Of a stretch of 64,000 nucleotides of DNA, positions 13,173-23,555 are shown in pieces. The notes beneath the pieces are model-generated. The model had not been told where the DNA came from, made no database searches, and saw nothing but the letters and a program-made list of their open reading frames with translations. The position numbers were made by a program, and so were the translations under genes. Each line of letters starts with the position of its first letter. Within the stretch, counting starts at the first letter, position 1. Origin of the DNA: Cantharellus purpuraceus (Eukaryota > Basidiomycota > Agaricomycetes > Cantharellales > Hydnaceae); assembly GCA_025174535.1 (NCBI GenBank), contig JALBUN010000025.1, forward strand, positions 62,001 through 126,000. Direction: 5' to 3'.

Positions 13173-13600
13173 TGTTGAGAAATGTACTCACCTGCTGATC
13201 ACTCAACTCAGGCTCCATACCACTGGATCATATCAATAGACATCTCGAACTCAATATTGCTGGACCATATCTATACATCTCATGAGATGCAGTCATGTTA
13301 CTGTCGTCCACACGAACATCCATCCATATACCCAATCACCATTTACATTCAGGAGTAGTGAATGAATATGCTAAGCATTTACCTGTGTATATATAATTCT
13401 GACATCATGTTCATGATCCAGACACCAAGGTCATTCTCATATGTATAAGTACATGTTCTACCAATACACAGTTCTCCAGTCAATCACAGTTGTACTTTTC
13501 TCTCTGACTCACCACCTTTTATCTCTAAGATTCCAATTATATATTGGAATTCTATGCTCTTATTCTACTGTTTGCTATCCATCTACTTAATCTTACAACA
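13173..13600 (+). repeat. Copia 3' LTR
   Basis: It is 428 bp and ends at the AATGT target duplication. It differs from the 5' LTR at about a dozen sites, nearly all C/T or G/A. Several are reciprocal TG/CA pairs, for example 8582-8590 against 13418-13426. Confidence 0.95.
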
Positions 13601-14040
13601 AATGTATCACTCTAATGTGATATGAATTCGACCCAATGATTGAATTCTACTGAGACACACCTATGCAGTGCATTTCTGTGGTGCAACAAGATTCCTGAGA
13701 AGCAGGGAATCATGACAGCTGCATACAGCTGCTGTCAGTGTTGACAGATCAGCCAAACCTATGTATAATCATAGGAGCCAACAGTAGTCAACAGTGCAAC
13801 CAGATAGACCATGCATAGACAACAAAACAATCTCTGGGTATTGGGAGATTGGTGGAACACTAGCCCACTGTCTATTAGACAGTGGAAGCAAGGGGATAAT
13901 GATATCCCTTGAATTCACACATGCAACAGGTATGAAAACCTTCACACTAGAGCAACCCATCACCCTGCAATTAGCATGCATTGGGAGCAGGGGTACCATA
14001 AATTATGATACTCACACTACCATAAAGTTTGGTAGTCAGG
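13601..14040 (+). pseudogene. F-family protease region (F copy 1)
   Basis: This resumes the F copy 1 internal region after the copia insertion. It contains the retropepsin-like active-site motif HCLLDSGSKGIMIS (about 13867-13908), which in family members cleaves the gag-pol precursor. A hydrophobic strand pattern follows. Its homologue in F copy 2 is at 25509-25621 and 26180-26400 on the minus strand. The frame ends abruptly at KFGSQ where an opposite-strand type H LTR begins (14041), so reverse transcriptase, RNase H and integrase of this copy are missing here. Confidence 0.8.
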
Positions 14041-14321
14041 TGTGAATTGGGTGTCTTAGTTCACACCATTGCACAGAACTCAACCAAGTGTATTGGTTGG
14101 GCAATGTGCTGTACAGTGTGGTAGTTACTAAGTTTTTCTGTCTACTATATGTGGGCCCACACATGTACTTGGGTCCACTGGCTTACATAATAACTATGCA
14201 TATGCACCCTATGGGCACATATATCTATCAAGAAGACAGCATCTCTTAATGGAATGCTGCATACACTAATTATAACTATCTAGCTACATACTATAGTAAG
14301 TAAGTACCTTGGGTACTTACA
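14041..14321 (-). mobile_element. Type H LTR (3' LTR of F copy 3)
   Basis: Read on the minus strand it starts TGTAAGTACCCAAGG and ends CAATTCACA, 281 bp. A polypurine tract abuts its sense start on the right (14322-14334), so it is a 3' LTR of a minus-strand element. The flanks TCAGG (14036-14040) and CCCTC do not match, as expected when one side is internal sequence. Confidence 0.75.
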
Positions 14322-14334
14322 CCCTCCCCTTTTT
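14322..14334 (-). promoter_or_regulatory. Polypurine tract before type H 3' LTR
   Basis: On the minus strand the sequence is AAAAAGGGGAGGG immediately followed by the LTR start TGTAAG. This placement is typical of the plus-strand DNA primer of LTR retrotransposons. Confidence 0.65.
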
Positions 14335-15201
14335 GAATGAGGCACAATCTCATTCAGTACCTTTTAATCATACAGCTCCTTATGAAGCTGTTCCAATGAG
14401 TTGGTGTCCATATGATCATCTTGTTCATATGGCTCCAGAGGGGGATGGCTCTCAGTTGTCCCCAACATGGTTGCAGTATCCCCATCTACTTGAATGGATG
14501 AGGAGGATGCAATTGCTACTGCAGCATCCCAATCAAGTTCATGATTGAGTTGATCATGACCTAAATGCTCATCAAGAGAGCATTTACCAGCTTTATGAGC
14601 TGCTTGGGAGACTCCCTGAGTCTCCTGCTTTTGCTTACCAACCCTGGCAGGCTGGTCAAAAGCTGCTCCAGAGGCAATGTGTTTAGCAAACTCCTCTAAT
14701 ATAGCAGCACAATCGGGGGTGATGCCTCCTGATCGTCCAAACCAGAGTGCAAGCTCCAATTCAGTATGTTCTTTGGGGAAGCAATTCCCCCAACTCCAGT
14801 GACTGAAGCACAAAAGGTGTCACCAATAGTTGGTGAGAACTTTTGACCACTGGTCAATAACCCCCAGTGGCCAGGATTCTGGAACATAGTCCAGAGGTTC
14901 TTCTTAAATGCAGAAGAACCCTTCTTGGGAGTGACCTTCTGTAGCCACATCCAGACATCCACATTGGACAAGTTCATAGTACCATCTGACTCCTGTCGGA
15001 TGGCTGGGGGAACCCTATTAGTGTTTACTTGCCACCCCTGTATGAGGGCAAGTGTGTCTACCGGTGTGGTTGGTAGAGTGACAATAAGACTTGCATTATC
15101 AGTGCGAGCCAGCAGAGTCATTCTCTTGATGACTCTGCACATTGGTACAGTCTGTTCTGCAAACAGTGTGGCCAATGCCTTTTTATGGAGCAATACAAAC
15201 T
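14335..15201 (-). pseudogene. 3'-terminal ORF of a type H element (F copy 3 fragment)
   Basis: Two overlapping minus-strand frames cover this stretch (15193-14696 and 14813-14364), suggesting one protein with a frame shift near 14700-14810. The upstream part has TLALIQGWQV and VDVWMWLQKVTPKKG. The downstream part is Ala/Asp-rich and ends near LEQLHKELYD. I do not recognise the protein family. Its position just before a polypurine tract and type H LTR says it is the 3' end of such an element, beyond integrase. The 5' side is cut at about 15201 by a type E LTR fragment, so everything upstream is lost. Confidence 0.45.
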
Positions 15202-15299
15202 GTCTCTGGTTGAACTGGAACAGTAAAGTCCCACCCTATTCCTCACTAGCATCTGAACTCCAGTGACTCCTTTGCACTCCAAGATTTTCAACGCTTAAC
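15202..15299 (-). mobile_element. Type E LTR fragment (first ~98 bp)
   Basis: The minus strand matches the first hundred bases of the type E LTRs at 22907 and 33714-34319 (start TGTTAAGCG). The remainder of the LTR is missing at the 15202 side. Confidence 0.65.
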
Positions 15300-15425
15300 A
15301 CTCACCCTGTAGATTCATAGTCACATGAGGTAGATACTACACTCATGCCCAAAGCAGGACAATCACTACTTCAAGTGCAATCAAATACAGTTACACAACT
15401 GTAAGTGACAATTGAACTGGACAAT
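15300..15425 (-). mobile_element. Type B LTR fragment
   Basis: About 126 bp match the type B LTR (compare 5086-5211 in the same orientation). It is truncated on the left by the type E fragment and on the right by LTR C at 15426. Confidence 0.75.
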
Positions 15426-15964
15426 TGTTATGACTATATTCATTAACATCCAGATCCCCATCCGATCCACTCAGATCCCCATGCATATGAAATCTATACT
15501 CCATTTGGAAACCACCATCTCCATCTACCTGTCCGATTGCCACCACTGATTCCACCCATCCGTCTCCAGCTCCAATTGATGCATCAGCATCACCATAGGA
15601 ACCTGGACACTCGTCCCCATCAGACTTGGACATACTTATGTAAGGCCGTCGGCCTCAGAGACCCATCACCAGAGTAATTATTATTAGATTTCAAAATATG
15701 TATTTAAGTTGCCCAACTGGGGACTTCATTACCCAGTTCGAATATTGAATCACGCCTAGTTCCCAAGTCCGATCCTAACTCTCTAAGTCGTACTCCGTCT
15801 CCGAAATCTCAGACACTGGTATTAGTGAGGGTGCAGCACATAAGCTGAAGCCAAGTCCGTCCCGACCCCCATGACGTGCTCCAACTCCGACCCAACCTCT
15901 GACCCAACCTCTGACCCAAACTCCGATCCAATCTCCAACCCCCAATCGGACCTAGTGCGTAACA
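15426..15964 (+). mobile_element. Type C LTR, 5' LTR of gypsy G copy 1
   Basis: It starts TGTTATGACTATATTC and ends GTGCGTAACA, 539 bp. The sequence directly after it matches the leader and gag start of G copy 2 (39427 downward on the minus strand), so this is a 5' LTR and LTR C belongs to family G. The flanks ACAAT and GTACA differ, as expected for an LTR still joined to internal sequence. Confidence 0.8.
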
Positions 15965-16045
15965 GTACATTTGAACTGCCATACTCACTCCCACCAATGC
16001 CATGATCCACTGCCAATTCTGAACGTGCACGAACCATCGAGGTGC
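15965..16045 (+). pseudogene. Gypsy G leader and gag start
   Basis: A primer-binding/leader stretch and an ATG at about 15999 match the gag start of the copy at 39258-39427. A TGA follows two codons after the ATG. The frame reaches IEV and is interrupted by LTR B at 16046. A few bases of it (17498-17510) continue beyond that LTR before the orientation flips. Confidence 0.6.
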
Positions 16046-17497
16046 TGTATGGGAACTGGTTTTCCCTTAAAAAGATCTTGTTTAAAGTCCCGAAACTGTA
16101 CAATTTCGCTTGATGGCCTTAAAATATCAGCATATATGTGCTGCTTTCTCTTGATTCAGGGCCATTCAAATATTCTCTATTTTTTCATATTTTTTTTGGG
16201 AATTTTCCATGCAGAAATGAGTCTACAAACTTATTGTTCTGCTGGGCGAAGTTTTGGGACCCACATGGACCCACAAACCTTCGCAGATGTCAGCAGCCTC
16301 AAAGTCAGCCGGAGTCACCCGGACAACTGACTCATTGTCGATCACATGACTCATTTCAATCTCCGACTCAATCTGGTCACCACTGCCAGTAAATCCTCAA
16401 TATCTTCGCAACCACTGCACCTCCTGACTCCATTTTCAGTGGAGAGTTCAATAGAAGCCATGCCTACCCATAGCTGTGCTAATCAGCCTGGGAAACGAAG
16501 TATTGACCGAGTTATTTGAGTAATGGTGACTCATGCAATGACTCCTGCCATGACTCATGCTATGACTCCTTCCATGACTCATACCATGACTCCTGTGATT
16601 ACTCATACTATGACTCCTGCTCTGAGTCACACTATGACTCCATCCATGACTCATGCCATGAGTCAGAGCAAATCAAGCAGCTCATTGGCTAGGAAACTTC
16701 CACCCCTTCTCACATATTCCACTAGCTTCCAGTAGTTTCCATCTATTAATAGGTAGAAGTTTCCAGTAGTATTAGTCAGCTCCTGTAAATACAATATAAA
16801 AGGAGCCCATTCTGCCTCTGAATAAACAACCATTTCTACCCCATCATTTGCACATCAGTGTGACTAGAGTGACATACACTGTCATCCTCTATATCTCAGT
16901 AACTGTTGATTGTCCAGTTCAAGGGTCGCTTACAGTTGTGTAACTGTATTTGATTGCACTTGAAGTAGTGATTGTCCTGCTTTGGGCGTGAGTGTAGTAT
17001 CTACCTCGCGTGACTACGAATCTACAGGGTGAGATTGTCTGTCGATAGTCCTGCCATTAGTGCTCTTGTTTAAGTTACTAGTGTGTACTGCCTTTGCAGA
17101 GCATTAGAATCTTGAACTCGTGTGAAGCAGTTGCTAGACTACTTCACACATTGCTGTTACCCGCTTCAGAGTGTCACTGGTTGGACGGTCGGATTCATCC
17201 ACCTACTTCCTCTAGCCTCTAAGTGCATTCCCCTCTTTTTGGAATATCTGGACCCCTAAGCGTCCGTGAACTCTAGACTCTGGAAGTCTTATTCATTCCC
17301 TACTGCTAAGAAATGTATTACCTTCCTGCGTATCGTCTGCATTGACCATTACAACGGATTGTAACCAAAGTACAAACGTTAAATCGTTTCTGGAGTTGTG
17401 CTGCAGTAGGATTTGATATTCTTCTCAGCTGTTCATTCACGGAATTGTGGTGATTTAGAGTTTGCCCTAACACCATAATTTTGCGGGTTCCAAAACA
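16046..17497 (+). mobile_element. Solo LTR, type B (intact target duplication)
   Basis: It starts TGTATGGGAACTGG and ends GGTTCCAAAACA, 1452 bp. GGTGC on both sides (16041-16045, 17498-17502) confirms a simple insertion. It carries the longest 12-bp TGACTC array. A TATA-like motif (caatataaaagg) lies near 16792. Confidence 0.95.
16527..16672 (+). promoter_or_regulatory. 12-bp TGACTCA/TGACTCC tandem array in LTR B4
   Basis: About twelve 12-bp units each hold a TGACTC core. Six exact TGA(C/G)TCA heptamers occur within roughly 160 bp and two more upstream, near 16329 and 16347. The heptamer is the bZIP Gcn4/AP-1 site. Copy number differs among LTR B copies, and the array is mostly lost in the copy at 30216. 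Confidence 0.55.
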
Positions 17498-17510
17498 GGT
17501 GCCCCCTCCC

Positions 17511-18046
17511 AGGGCGTTGCCCCATTGGACTTTCAGGGCTAGCTGCTGGAAACTCACAATGTATTTTGCAATTTTGTGATTTTCCTTCATCCGAAGTCAA
17601 TCGAGTTCGTTCTTGGCATTGGCCTTGGGGTTGTAAGGACCAAAATTGGTCCGAAGTTCAGAGGTGAAGTCGGAGTAGTCCTCTGACCATATCAGGTCAT
17701 CGGAGTCATCCATGAGTGCTGGCTCAAAGTAGTCCAGTGCGGTGCCCTTGAGATAGGACATGGCAAAGGTGACCTTTGCCCAATCAGATGTGAATGTGTC
17801 GGGGCGGTCGCGGAAGTTCAACCAGCATTGCACCAAGAACGGCTGGAGCTTTCATGGATCGGAGCCGTCGAAGGGGTCAGGTTCTCGGACCTTGGTCCAG
17901 GACTTAGGGCTTGTGGGTTACAGATGCTGCTGGCGAGCAGGGAGATGGCTTGCGCCAGATTTGGAGAGGGTGGAGTGTCGTCTTCTTCATTGATGGCCTC
18001 TATGTGGTCCATCGGTTCTTCGACGACCTTGGGGATGGTGTCGAAG
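17511..18046 (-). pseudogene. Gypsy G gag segment, inverted within its own element
   Basis: The minus strand encodes gag from its N-terminal acidic part ([16 protein letters not shown]) through the capsid-like core (WLNFRDRPDTFTSDW, KGTALDYFEPAL, ELRTNFGPYNP) to ALKVQWGNA. The 5' LTR and gag start (15426-16045) and the pol (18047 onward) are on the plus strand. So only this half-kilobase is flipped, with junctions at about 17511 and 18046. The zinc knuckle, protease and start of reverse transcriptase are deleted. The homologous unrearranged gag is at 38035-39427. Confidence 0.8.
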
Positions 18047-19239
18047 CAGAACACCAACCATACGACCTCAAGATTGAACTGGATGACAACTCCACCCCTC
18101 CACTTGGCCCTATCTACTCGCTATCCCAAAAAGAGCTACTGGCTCTCCAAACATTCATAGACAAGAACTTGGCTATGGGCTTCATCTGCCCATCCCTATC
18201 TCCTCATGGAGCTCCGGTCCTATTTGTCTGCAAAAAGGACGGATCACTCTGTCTATGCGTTGACTTCTGTGGGCTCAACAAGATCACCAAGAAAGACTGA
18301 TACCCCACACCGCAGACCTACTTGAAAGTCCTCAAAAGGCTAAGATCTATTCCAAAATAGATCTCCAACATCCTTACCATCTAGTCCGCATCCAAGAAGG
18401 CGACGAATGGAAAATGACCTTCCACACATGATATGGATCTTTTGAGTGGTGCGTCATGCCCTGTGGACTAACCAATGCTCCGGCCGCCTTCCAGAGGTTC
18501 ATGAATGATACCTTCGCCAACCTCCTCAATGTGACTGTCCTCGTTTACTTAGACGACATTTTGGTATATTTGGACAACGAAGAAGAACATTGGACACATG
18601 TCTGAGATGTACTCTGACGTCTCTGAAAACATGGCCTCTTTGCCCATGCTGATAAATGCGAATTCCACTCCGACTCAGTCAAATACCTAGGCTATATCCT
18701 CTCCCCGGCAGGACTGACAATGTCTGATGACAAAATCAAAGCTATACAGGCATGGCCAGAACCCCGGAAAGTCAAGGACGTACAGTCCTTCCTAGGCTTT
18801 GCCAACTTCTACCGCCACTTCATTCACGGCTACTCTGATATCACCGTTCTGCTCACCCAATTCACCAGGAAGGGTATCCAATGGAATTTCACTGACGAAT
18901 GTAGACAGAGCTTTGAGACCTTGAAAAAGGCCTTTACTTCCACTCCAATACTGACTCATTGGGTTCCAGATGTTCCTATCCTATTAGAGACCGACGCCTC
19001 CAACTATGCACTTGCTGCAATCCTGTCCATCATCTCTCCGGACGACGGACAAGTGCACCTGATCGCTTTTCACTCGCATACATTTACGCCCCCTGGACTG
19101 AACTATGACAAAGAGCTCCTTGCCATATATGAAGCCTTCCAGATATGGAGACACTACCTTGAAGGCTCCTCCGATCCGGTGGACGTCATAACTGACCACA
19201 AGAACTTGGAATACTTCTCCACAACGAAACTGCTCACCC
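18047..19239 (+). pseudogene. Gypsy G reverse transcriptase and RNase H (G copy 1)
   Basis: The sequence begins at [11 protein letters not shown] and GPIYSLS. Fingers motifs GFICPS and [11 protein letters not shown] follow, then [15 protein letters not shown], the intact active site VYLDDILVY (about 18547-18573), and the thumb and RNase H (LLETDASNYALAA, ELLAI, ITDHKNLEYF). The frame has one shift near 18303 and several TGA codons at positions where the family has arginine (for example KKD, stop, YP). It stops at a type B LTR at 19240. Its continuation is at 4619-953 on the minus strand, beyond the inversion. Confidence 0.9.
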
Positions 19240-20670
19240 TGTATGGGAACTGGTTTTCCCTTAAAAGATCTTGTTTAAAGTCCCAAAACTGTACAATTTC
19301 ACTTCATGGCCTTAAAATATCAGCATATATGTGCTGCTTTCTCTTGATTCAGGGCCATTCAAATATTCTCTATTTTTTCATATTTTTTCGGGAATTTTCC
19401 ATGCAGAAATGAGTCTACACACTTATTGTTCTGCTGGGCAATGTTTTGGGACTCACATGGACCCACAAACCTTTGCAGATGTCAGCAGCTTTAAAGTCAG
19501 CCGGAGTCACCTGGACTACTGACTCATTTTTGATCACATGACTCATTTCAATCTCCGACTCAATCTGGTCATCACTGCCAGTAAATGCTCAATATCTTTG
19601 CAACCACTGCACCTCCTGACTCCATTTTCAGTGGAGAGTTCAATAGAAGCTGTGCCTACCCATAGCTGTGCTGATCAGCCTGGGAAACGAAGTATTGACA
19701 GAGTTATTTGAGTAATGGTGACTCATGCTATGACTCCTTCCATGACTCATACCATGACTCCTGTGATTACTCATACTATGACTCCTGCTCTGAGTCACAC
19801 TATGACTCCATCCATGACTCATGCCATGAGTCAGAGCAAATCCAAGCAGCTCATTGGCTAGGAAACTTCCACCCCCTTCTCACATATTCCACTAGCTTCC
19901 AGTAGTTTCCATCTATTAATAGGTAGAAGTTTCCAGTAGTATTAGTCAGCTCCTGTAAATACAATATAAAAGGCAGCCATTCTGCCTCTGAAATAAATAA
20001 CCAATTTCTACCCTATCATTTGCACATCAGTGTGACTAGAGTGACATACACTGTCATCCTCTATATCTCAGTAACTGTTGATTGTCCAGTTCAAGGGTCG
20101 CTTACAGTTGTGTAACTGTATTTGATTGCACTTGAAGTAGTGATTGTCCTGCTTTGGGCGTGAGTGTAGTATCTACCTCGCGTGACTACAAATCTACAGG
20201 GTGAGATTGTCTGTCAATAGTCCTGCCATTAGTGCTCTTTGTTTAAGTTACTAGTGTGTACTGCCTTAGCAGAGCATTAGGATCTTGAACTCGTGTGAAG
20301 CAGTTGCTAGACTACTTCACACATCGCTGTTACCTGCTTCAGAGTGCCACTGGTTGGACGGTTGGATTCATCCACCTACTTCCTCTAGCCTCTAAGTGCA
20401 TTCCCCTCTTTTTGGAATATCTGGACCCCTAAGCGTCCATGAACTCTAGACTCTGGAAGTCTTATTCATTCCCTGCTGCTAAGAAATGTATTACCTTCCT
20501 GCATATCATCTGCATTGACCATTACAAGGGATTGTAACCAAAGTACAAATGTTAAATTGTTTCTGGAGTTGGGCTGCAGTAGGATTTGATATTCTTCTCA
20601 GCTGTTCATTCATGGAATTGTGGTGATTTAGAGTTTGCCCTAACACCATAATTTTGCGGGTTCCAAAACA
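19240..20670 (+). mobile_element. Solo LTR, type B, inversion breakpoint 2
   Basis: It starts TGTATGGGAACTGG and ends TTCCAAAACA, 1431 bp. The left flank CACCC and right flank AGCAT do not match each other but match, as complements, the flanks of the LTR at 4620-6048. It shares the same TGACTC array length as that partner. Confidence 0.9.
19715..19835 (+). promoter_or_regulatory. 12-bp TGACTC array in LTR B2
   Basis: This is the same 12-bp repeat as at 16527, two units shorter, with alternating TGACTCA and TGACTCC cores. A bZIP-site role is inferred from the known Gcn4/AP-1 consensus. Confidence 0.5.
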
Positions 20671-20880
20671 AGCATGACTCACTCTACTGTGAGTCATCAT
20701 TATGATGACTCCTTTCTTTCTTTTATCTTTGTAGACTAACTAAGTTAGTCTACTAGTTGCTCACTTACATGAGTGACTGGGGGGGTTGGTATATGTCTGT
20801 ACACCAGCAACAGCCAGTTTTCTAGTATTGACTAGAAAACTTCAATAATGAGGAAGAATCAACTGATTCTTCCTTTGGAA
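20671..20880 (-). other. F copy 1 leader (5' untranslated region)
   Basis: It matches 31552-31760, the leader of F copy 2, on the same strand. It contains repeated short inverted motifs such as actaagttagt and gactaac. A MITE splits off the last bases (21434-21447). Gag of this copy lies across the inversion at 6049. Confidence 0.7.
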
Positions 20881-21433
20881 GACGCTTGTTCAGAAATACA
20901 TCAAATATGTATATACAACCCATTTCCTCAAATTTTATGTAATATACTTATATTAAAACATATTTTGATATTTCATACATGATTCTCAAATTTATATAAT
21001 TTACTTAGATTTAAAACATATTTTGATATTTTGACATGATTCTCAAAAATAATTCTTTTTTTTTAATTTACTGGTGGCAACTGCTTCAAGGGAATATTCT
21101 ACTCCTGCTACACTTAATTTCTTTCATTCATTCATTCTTGTACTATACTGGTAAAATAATCTAATGTACCTTGAATCCTCACCTGGCATTTGTATATCTA
21201 AATATTCTATTATACCAATAATATTAATATATACATTACTGTTATATTCATATAAACAATTATGTTCATCCATAACAAACATCTTATCTTTTAAAGTTTA
21301 TTAAAATATGAAATATATATTTATATTTATAAAAATTTAAGATATCCAGATTGTAACTCTATTTTTATGATCATTATTAAAATTCTGATGTACATCAGAA
21401 TATTGTATAACAGCATCCTTCCAAACAAGCGTT
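20881..21433 (+). mobile_element. MITE copy 2 (553 bp)
   Basis: Its ends are GACGCTTGTTC and AACAAGCGTT, with GAA on both sides (20878-20880, 21434-21436). The same leader at 31751-31770 lacks the insert, giving a direct empty-site comparison. Confidence 0.9.
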
Positions 21434-21447
21434 GAAGTTCAAAAAAA

Positions 21448-21722
21448 TGTTAATTGGGTGTCTTAGTTTATATTGTTGCACAGAACTCAACCAAGTGTAT
21501 TGGTTGTGTGATGCATTGTACAGTGTGGTAGTTAACTAAGTTCTGTCTACTATATGTGGACCCACACATGTACTTGGGTCCACTGGCTTACATAATAACT
21601 ATACATATGCACCATATGGGCACATATATCTATCAAGAGGACAGCATTCCTTAATGGAATGCTGCATACATTAATTATAACTATCTAGCTATATACTATA
21701 ATAAGTACCTTGGGTATTTACA
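21448..21722 (-). mobile_element. Type H LTR, 5' LTR of F copy 1
   Basis: On the minus strand it starts TGTAAATACCC and ends AATTAACA, 275 bp. It is followed in sense by the F leader (21447 downward). It interrupts the integrase of F copy 2, whose frame stops at HLHGVP. F copy 1 therefore inserted into F copy 2. Confidence 0.8.
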
Positions 21723-22906
21723 GGTACACCATGAAGGTGTACAACTTCTTTAAGGAATAGCCATGCTACTCCTTTTGCTGTTACATGCATATCTGTAGGT
21801 ATTATATGTACCTGTGACATGAAGCAATCTATGACTACCAGTAGGTAGTCATAGTCATTTAATTTTGGTAATGGACCCATAAAGTCCATACCTATCAATT
21901 GCCATGGCTGTTCTGGTACTGACAAGCTATGAAGAAGCCCTATGGGTTTCTTCATACTGTCTTTATTCATTTGGCACTTTGTGCACAAAGTGCAGAATGA
22001 TTCAACATCAGTGGCCATGCCTGGACACCAGTACAACCATCAAATGTAATTTGTGGTCTTTAGTTGACCAAAATGGCCAACTACTTGGTGTGCATGGTCA
22101 ATTATTATCTCAACCAGCCTCCTCCCCTTCAGAAATGCTGAGCAGGGTATACAGATGACATTGCATCTGTATATATTTTTGGTCCATATTAGACCATCAT
22201 GCATGCCAAATCATGCATGCTTTTTAGGTGCCTCCAGCACCTTAGAAAGGACAGTATCCTTTTTATATGCACCTTGTACAATCTGCACATGGTTGATCCC
22301 ATGCTTGACATAGGATTGCAATGGTGTTACATCATCATCTGATGACATCACTCCAATGTCCTCTATTTCTTTAGAGGAATTAGAATCATCATTCAATGAT
22401 TCTGTTTGAACATTGAGTGCTTCAGCTTCTAGCACTCTGTTTTCTTTTTTCTTGAGCAGTCACCTTCAGGTGACTGCTGCTGTCCTGGTCTTGATGAACT
22501 GTTCCATGGGGAGCAGTTCTCCTTCAGGGTCAAGATGTACATCTGCACTCATGTAGATGTAGTTGGAATGACTCTCTGTTGGGGAGTCATCAGTATAGTA
22601 GCGTGATAGACAATCCGCTACTTTGTTCTCTACCCCGTCTATATGCAGGGTGGTGAAGTTGGAATGGGATAAGAACTCCCACCACCTAATCTGTCTAGGA
22701 GAAAGGTTCTTTTGGGTCTCAAAGTATTTGAGACCCCTGTGGTCAGTTACTAGGATGAACTTTTGTCCTAGTAGCTTGTCTTCCCATCTCATTAGGGCTT
22801 CAAGCACAGCTATAGTCTCATGCTCATGAGTCTTATAATGCTGTTGTGCAGCACTAAATTTCTTGGATAAATCTGGCAGGCCAACAGGTCTGCCAATTCT
22901 TTCCTT
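21723..22906 (-). pseudogene. F copy 2 RNase H end and integrase N-terminal part
   Basis: The minus strand reads RNase H (FILVTDHRGLKYFETQKNL, VADCLSRYY) and a linker. The integrase HHCC zinc finger comes next (DHAHQVVGHFG, then CTLCTKCQMNK) and the first catalytic Asp (GMDFMGPLP). It ends at HLHGVP where LTR H begins, so the second Asp and the Glu of the DDE triad are absent. A TGA replaces an expected arginine just before WLYWCPG. Type E LTR at 22907 separates it from the upstream reverse transcriptase part. Confidence 0.9.
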
Positions 22907-23555
22907 TGTTAAGGGCTGGAAAACTCAGAGTTCAAAGGAGATAACCACAGTTTGGCTGCTAGTGAAGAAAAGGAAGGGACTTTACTGTTCCAGTTCAACC
23001 AGAGACAGAATGAAACAATAACTATTGAGTCAGATTGAGTGGACTTGGCTTCAACTTGTGTGTTGTGCCCCCTCAGATCATCCGTCCAATATTTTGGAGT
23101 TTGGAGTATGGAGTTGGATCAAGGATCTAGAGTTTGGCTTGTCAAGAAGGTACTTGTCAAGAAGCTAGCAACCAAGAAGTTGATGGGGAAAATCTTAGTT
23201 GATATATGAACTACTGTAATAGACAGAGAGTAGCCCATATAAGTATGTGGAGAATTGAATGATGAAACAAAAATGATAAGACAATAGGACAGATATGGAG
23301 TACAACATGGAAAGGAGTTTGAAGTTTGGACCCAAGTCTGAACTAAACTAAGCAATATAAAAGAAGAAAGTTTGTTGTAAACCATAAGAAGAAACTACTT
23401 ATAAGGAGAACAATAATAGAGTTCAGGGTTGATGGAGGTGGAGTTGACAGAGGTGGAGTTGACAGAGGTGGAGTTGACAGAGGTGGAGTTGATGGAAAAT
23501 GGAGATGAAGGAGATGGAGATCCAGAGATCAGACTTGGTGTTAGAGGATGTAACA
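22907..23555 (+). mobile_element. Solo LTR, type E
   Basis: It starts TGTTAAGGGCTGG and ends GGATGTAACA, 649 bp, with TCCTT on both sides (22902-22906, 23556-23560). It is inserted in RNase H of F copy 2. Confidence 0.95.
23430..23492 (+). repeat. 18-bp tandem repeat in LTR E
   Basis: The unit gaggtggagttgacagag repeats about 3.5 times near the 3' end of this LTR. It is reduced to one or two units in the copy at 33714-34319. Confidence 0.7.

Larger units (their letters stand above)
8337..13600 (+). mobile_element. Full-length Ty1/copia element (5264 bp)
   Basis: Two 428-bp LTRs (8337-8764 and 13173-13600), each starting TGTTGAGAAATG and ending CTTACAACA, enclose one gag-pol frame. AATGT flanks both ends (8332-8336, 13601-13605). 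A purine-rich stretch (ttgagggggtg) precedes the 3' LTR and serves as the polypurine tract. The domain order integrase before reverse transcriptase is the copia order. It lies between gag and protease of F copy 1. The two LTRs differ by transitions, many with TG in one copy against CA in the other. Confidence 0.95.
6049..19239. other. Inverted segment bounded by two type B LTRs
   Basis: The 5-bp flanks of LTRs at 4620-6048 and 19240-20670 are swapped: CACCC is split between 4615-4619 and 19235-19239, and AGCAT between 6049-6053 and 20671-20675. Reversing this segment restores two ordinary solo-LTR insertions and rejoins a gypsy G pol (18047-19239 with 4619-953) and an F leader plus gag (20671-21447 with 6049-8336). 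An uninterrupted version of the AGCAT site exists near 31550. Confidence 0.85.

Noticed and set aside
14041..14321. This type H LTR as the 3' LTR of F copy 1, closing the gag-protease region before it.
   Set aside because: It is in the opposite orientation, and the polypurine tract lies on its other side, so it belongs to a minus-strand element.
16448..16735. Long open frames over the TGACTC array on both strands (MTPSMTHT-type and SHGRSHSM-type products), also at 5385-5648 and 19640-19905.
   Set aside because: A 12-bp repeat without stops is open in several frames by arithmetic. These lie in LTRs, with no start context or domains.
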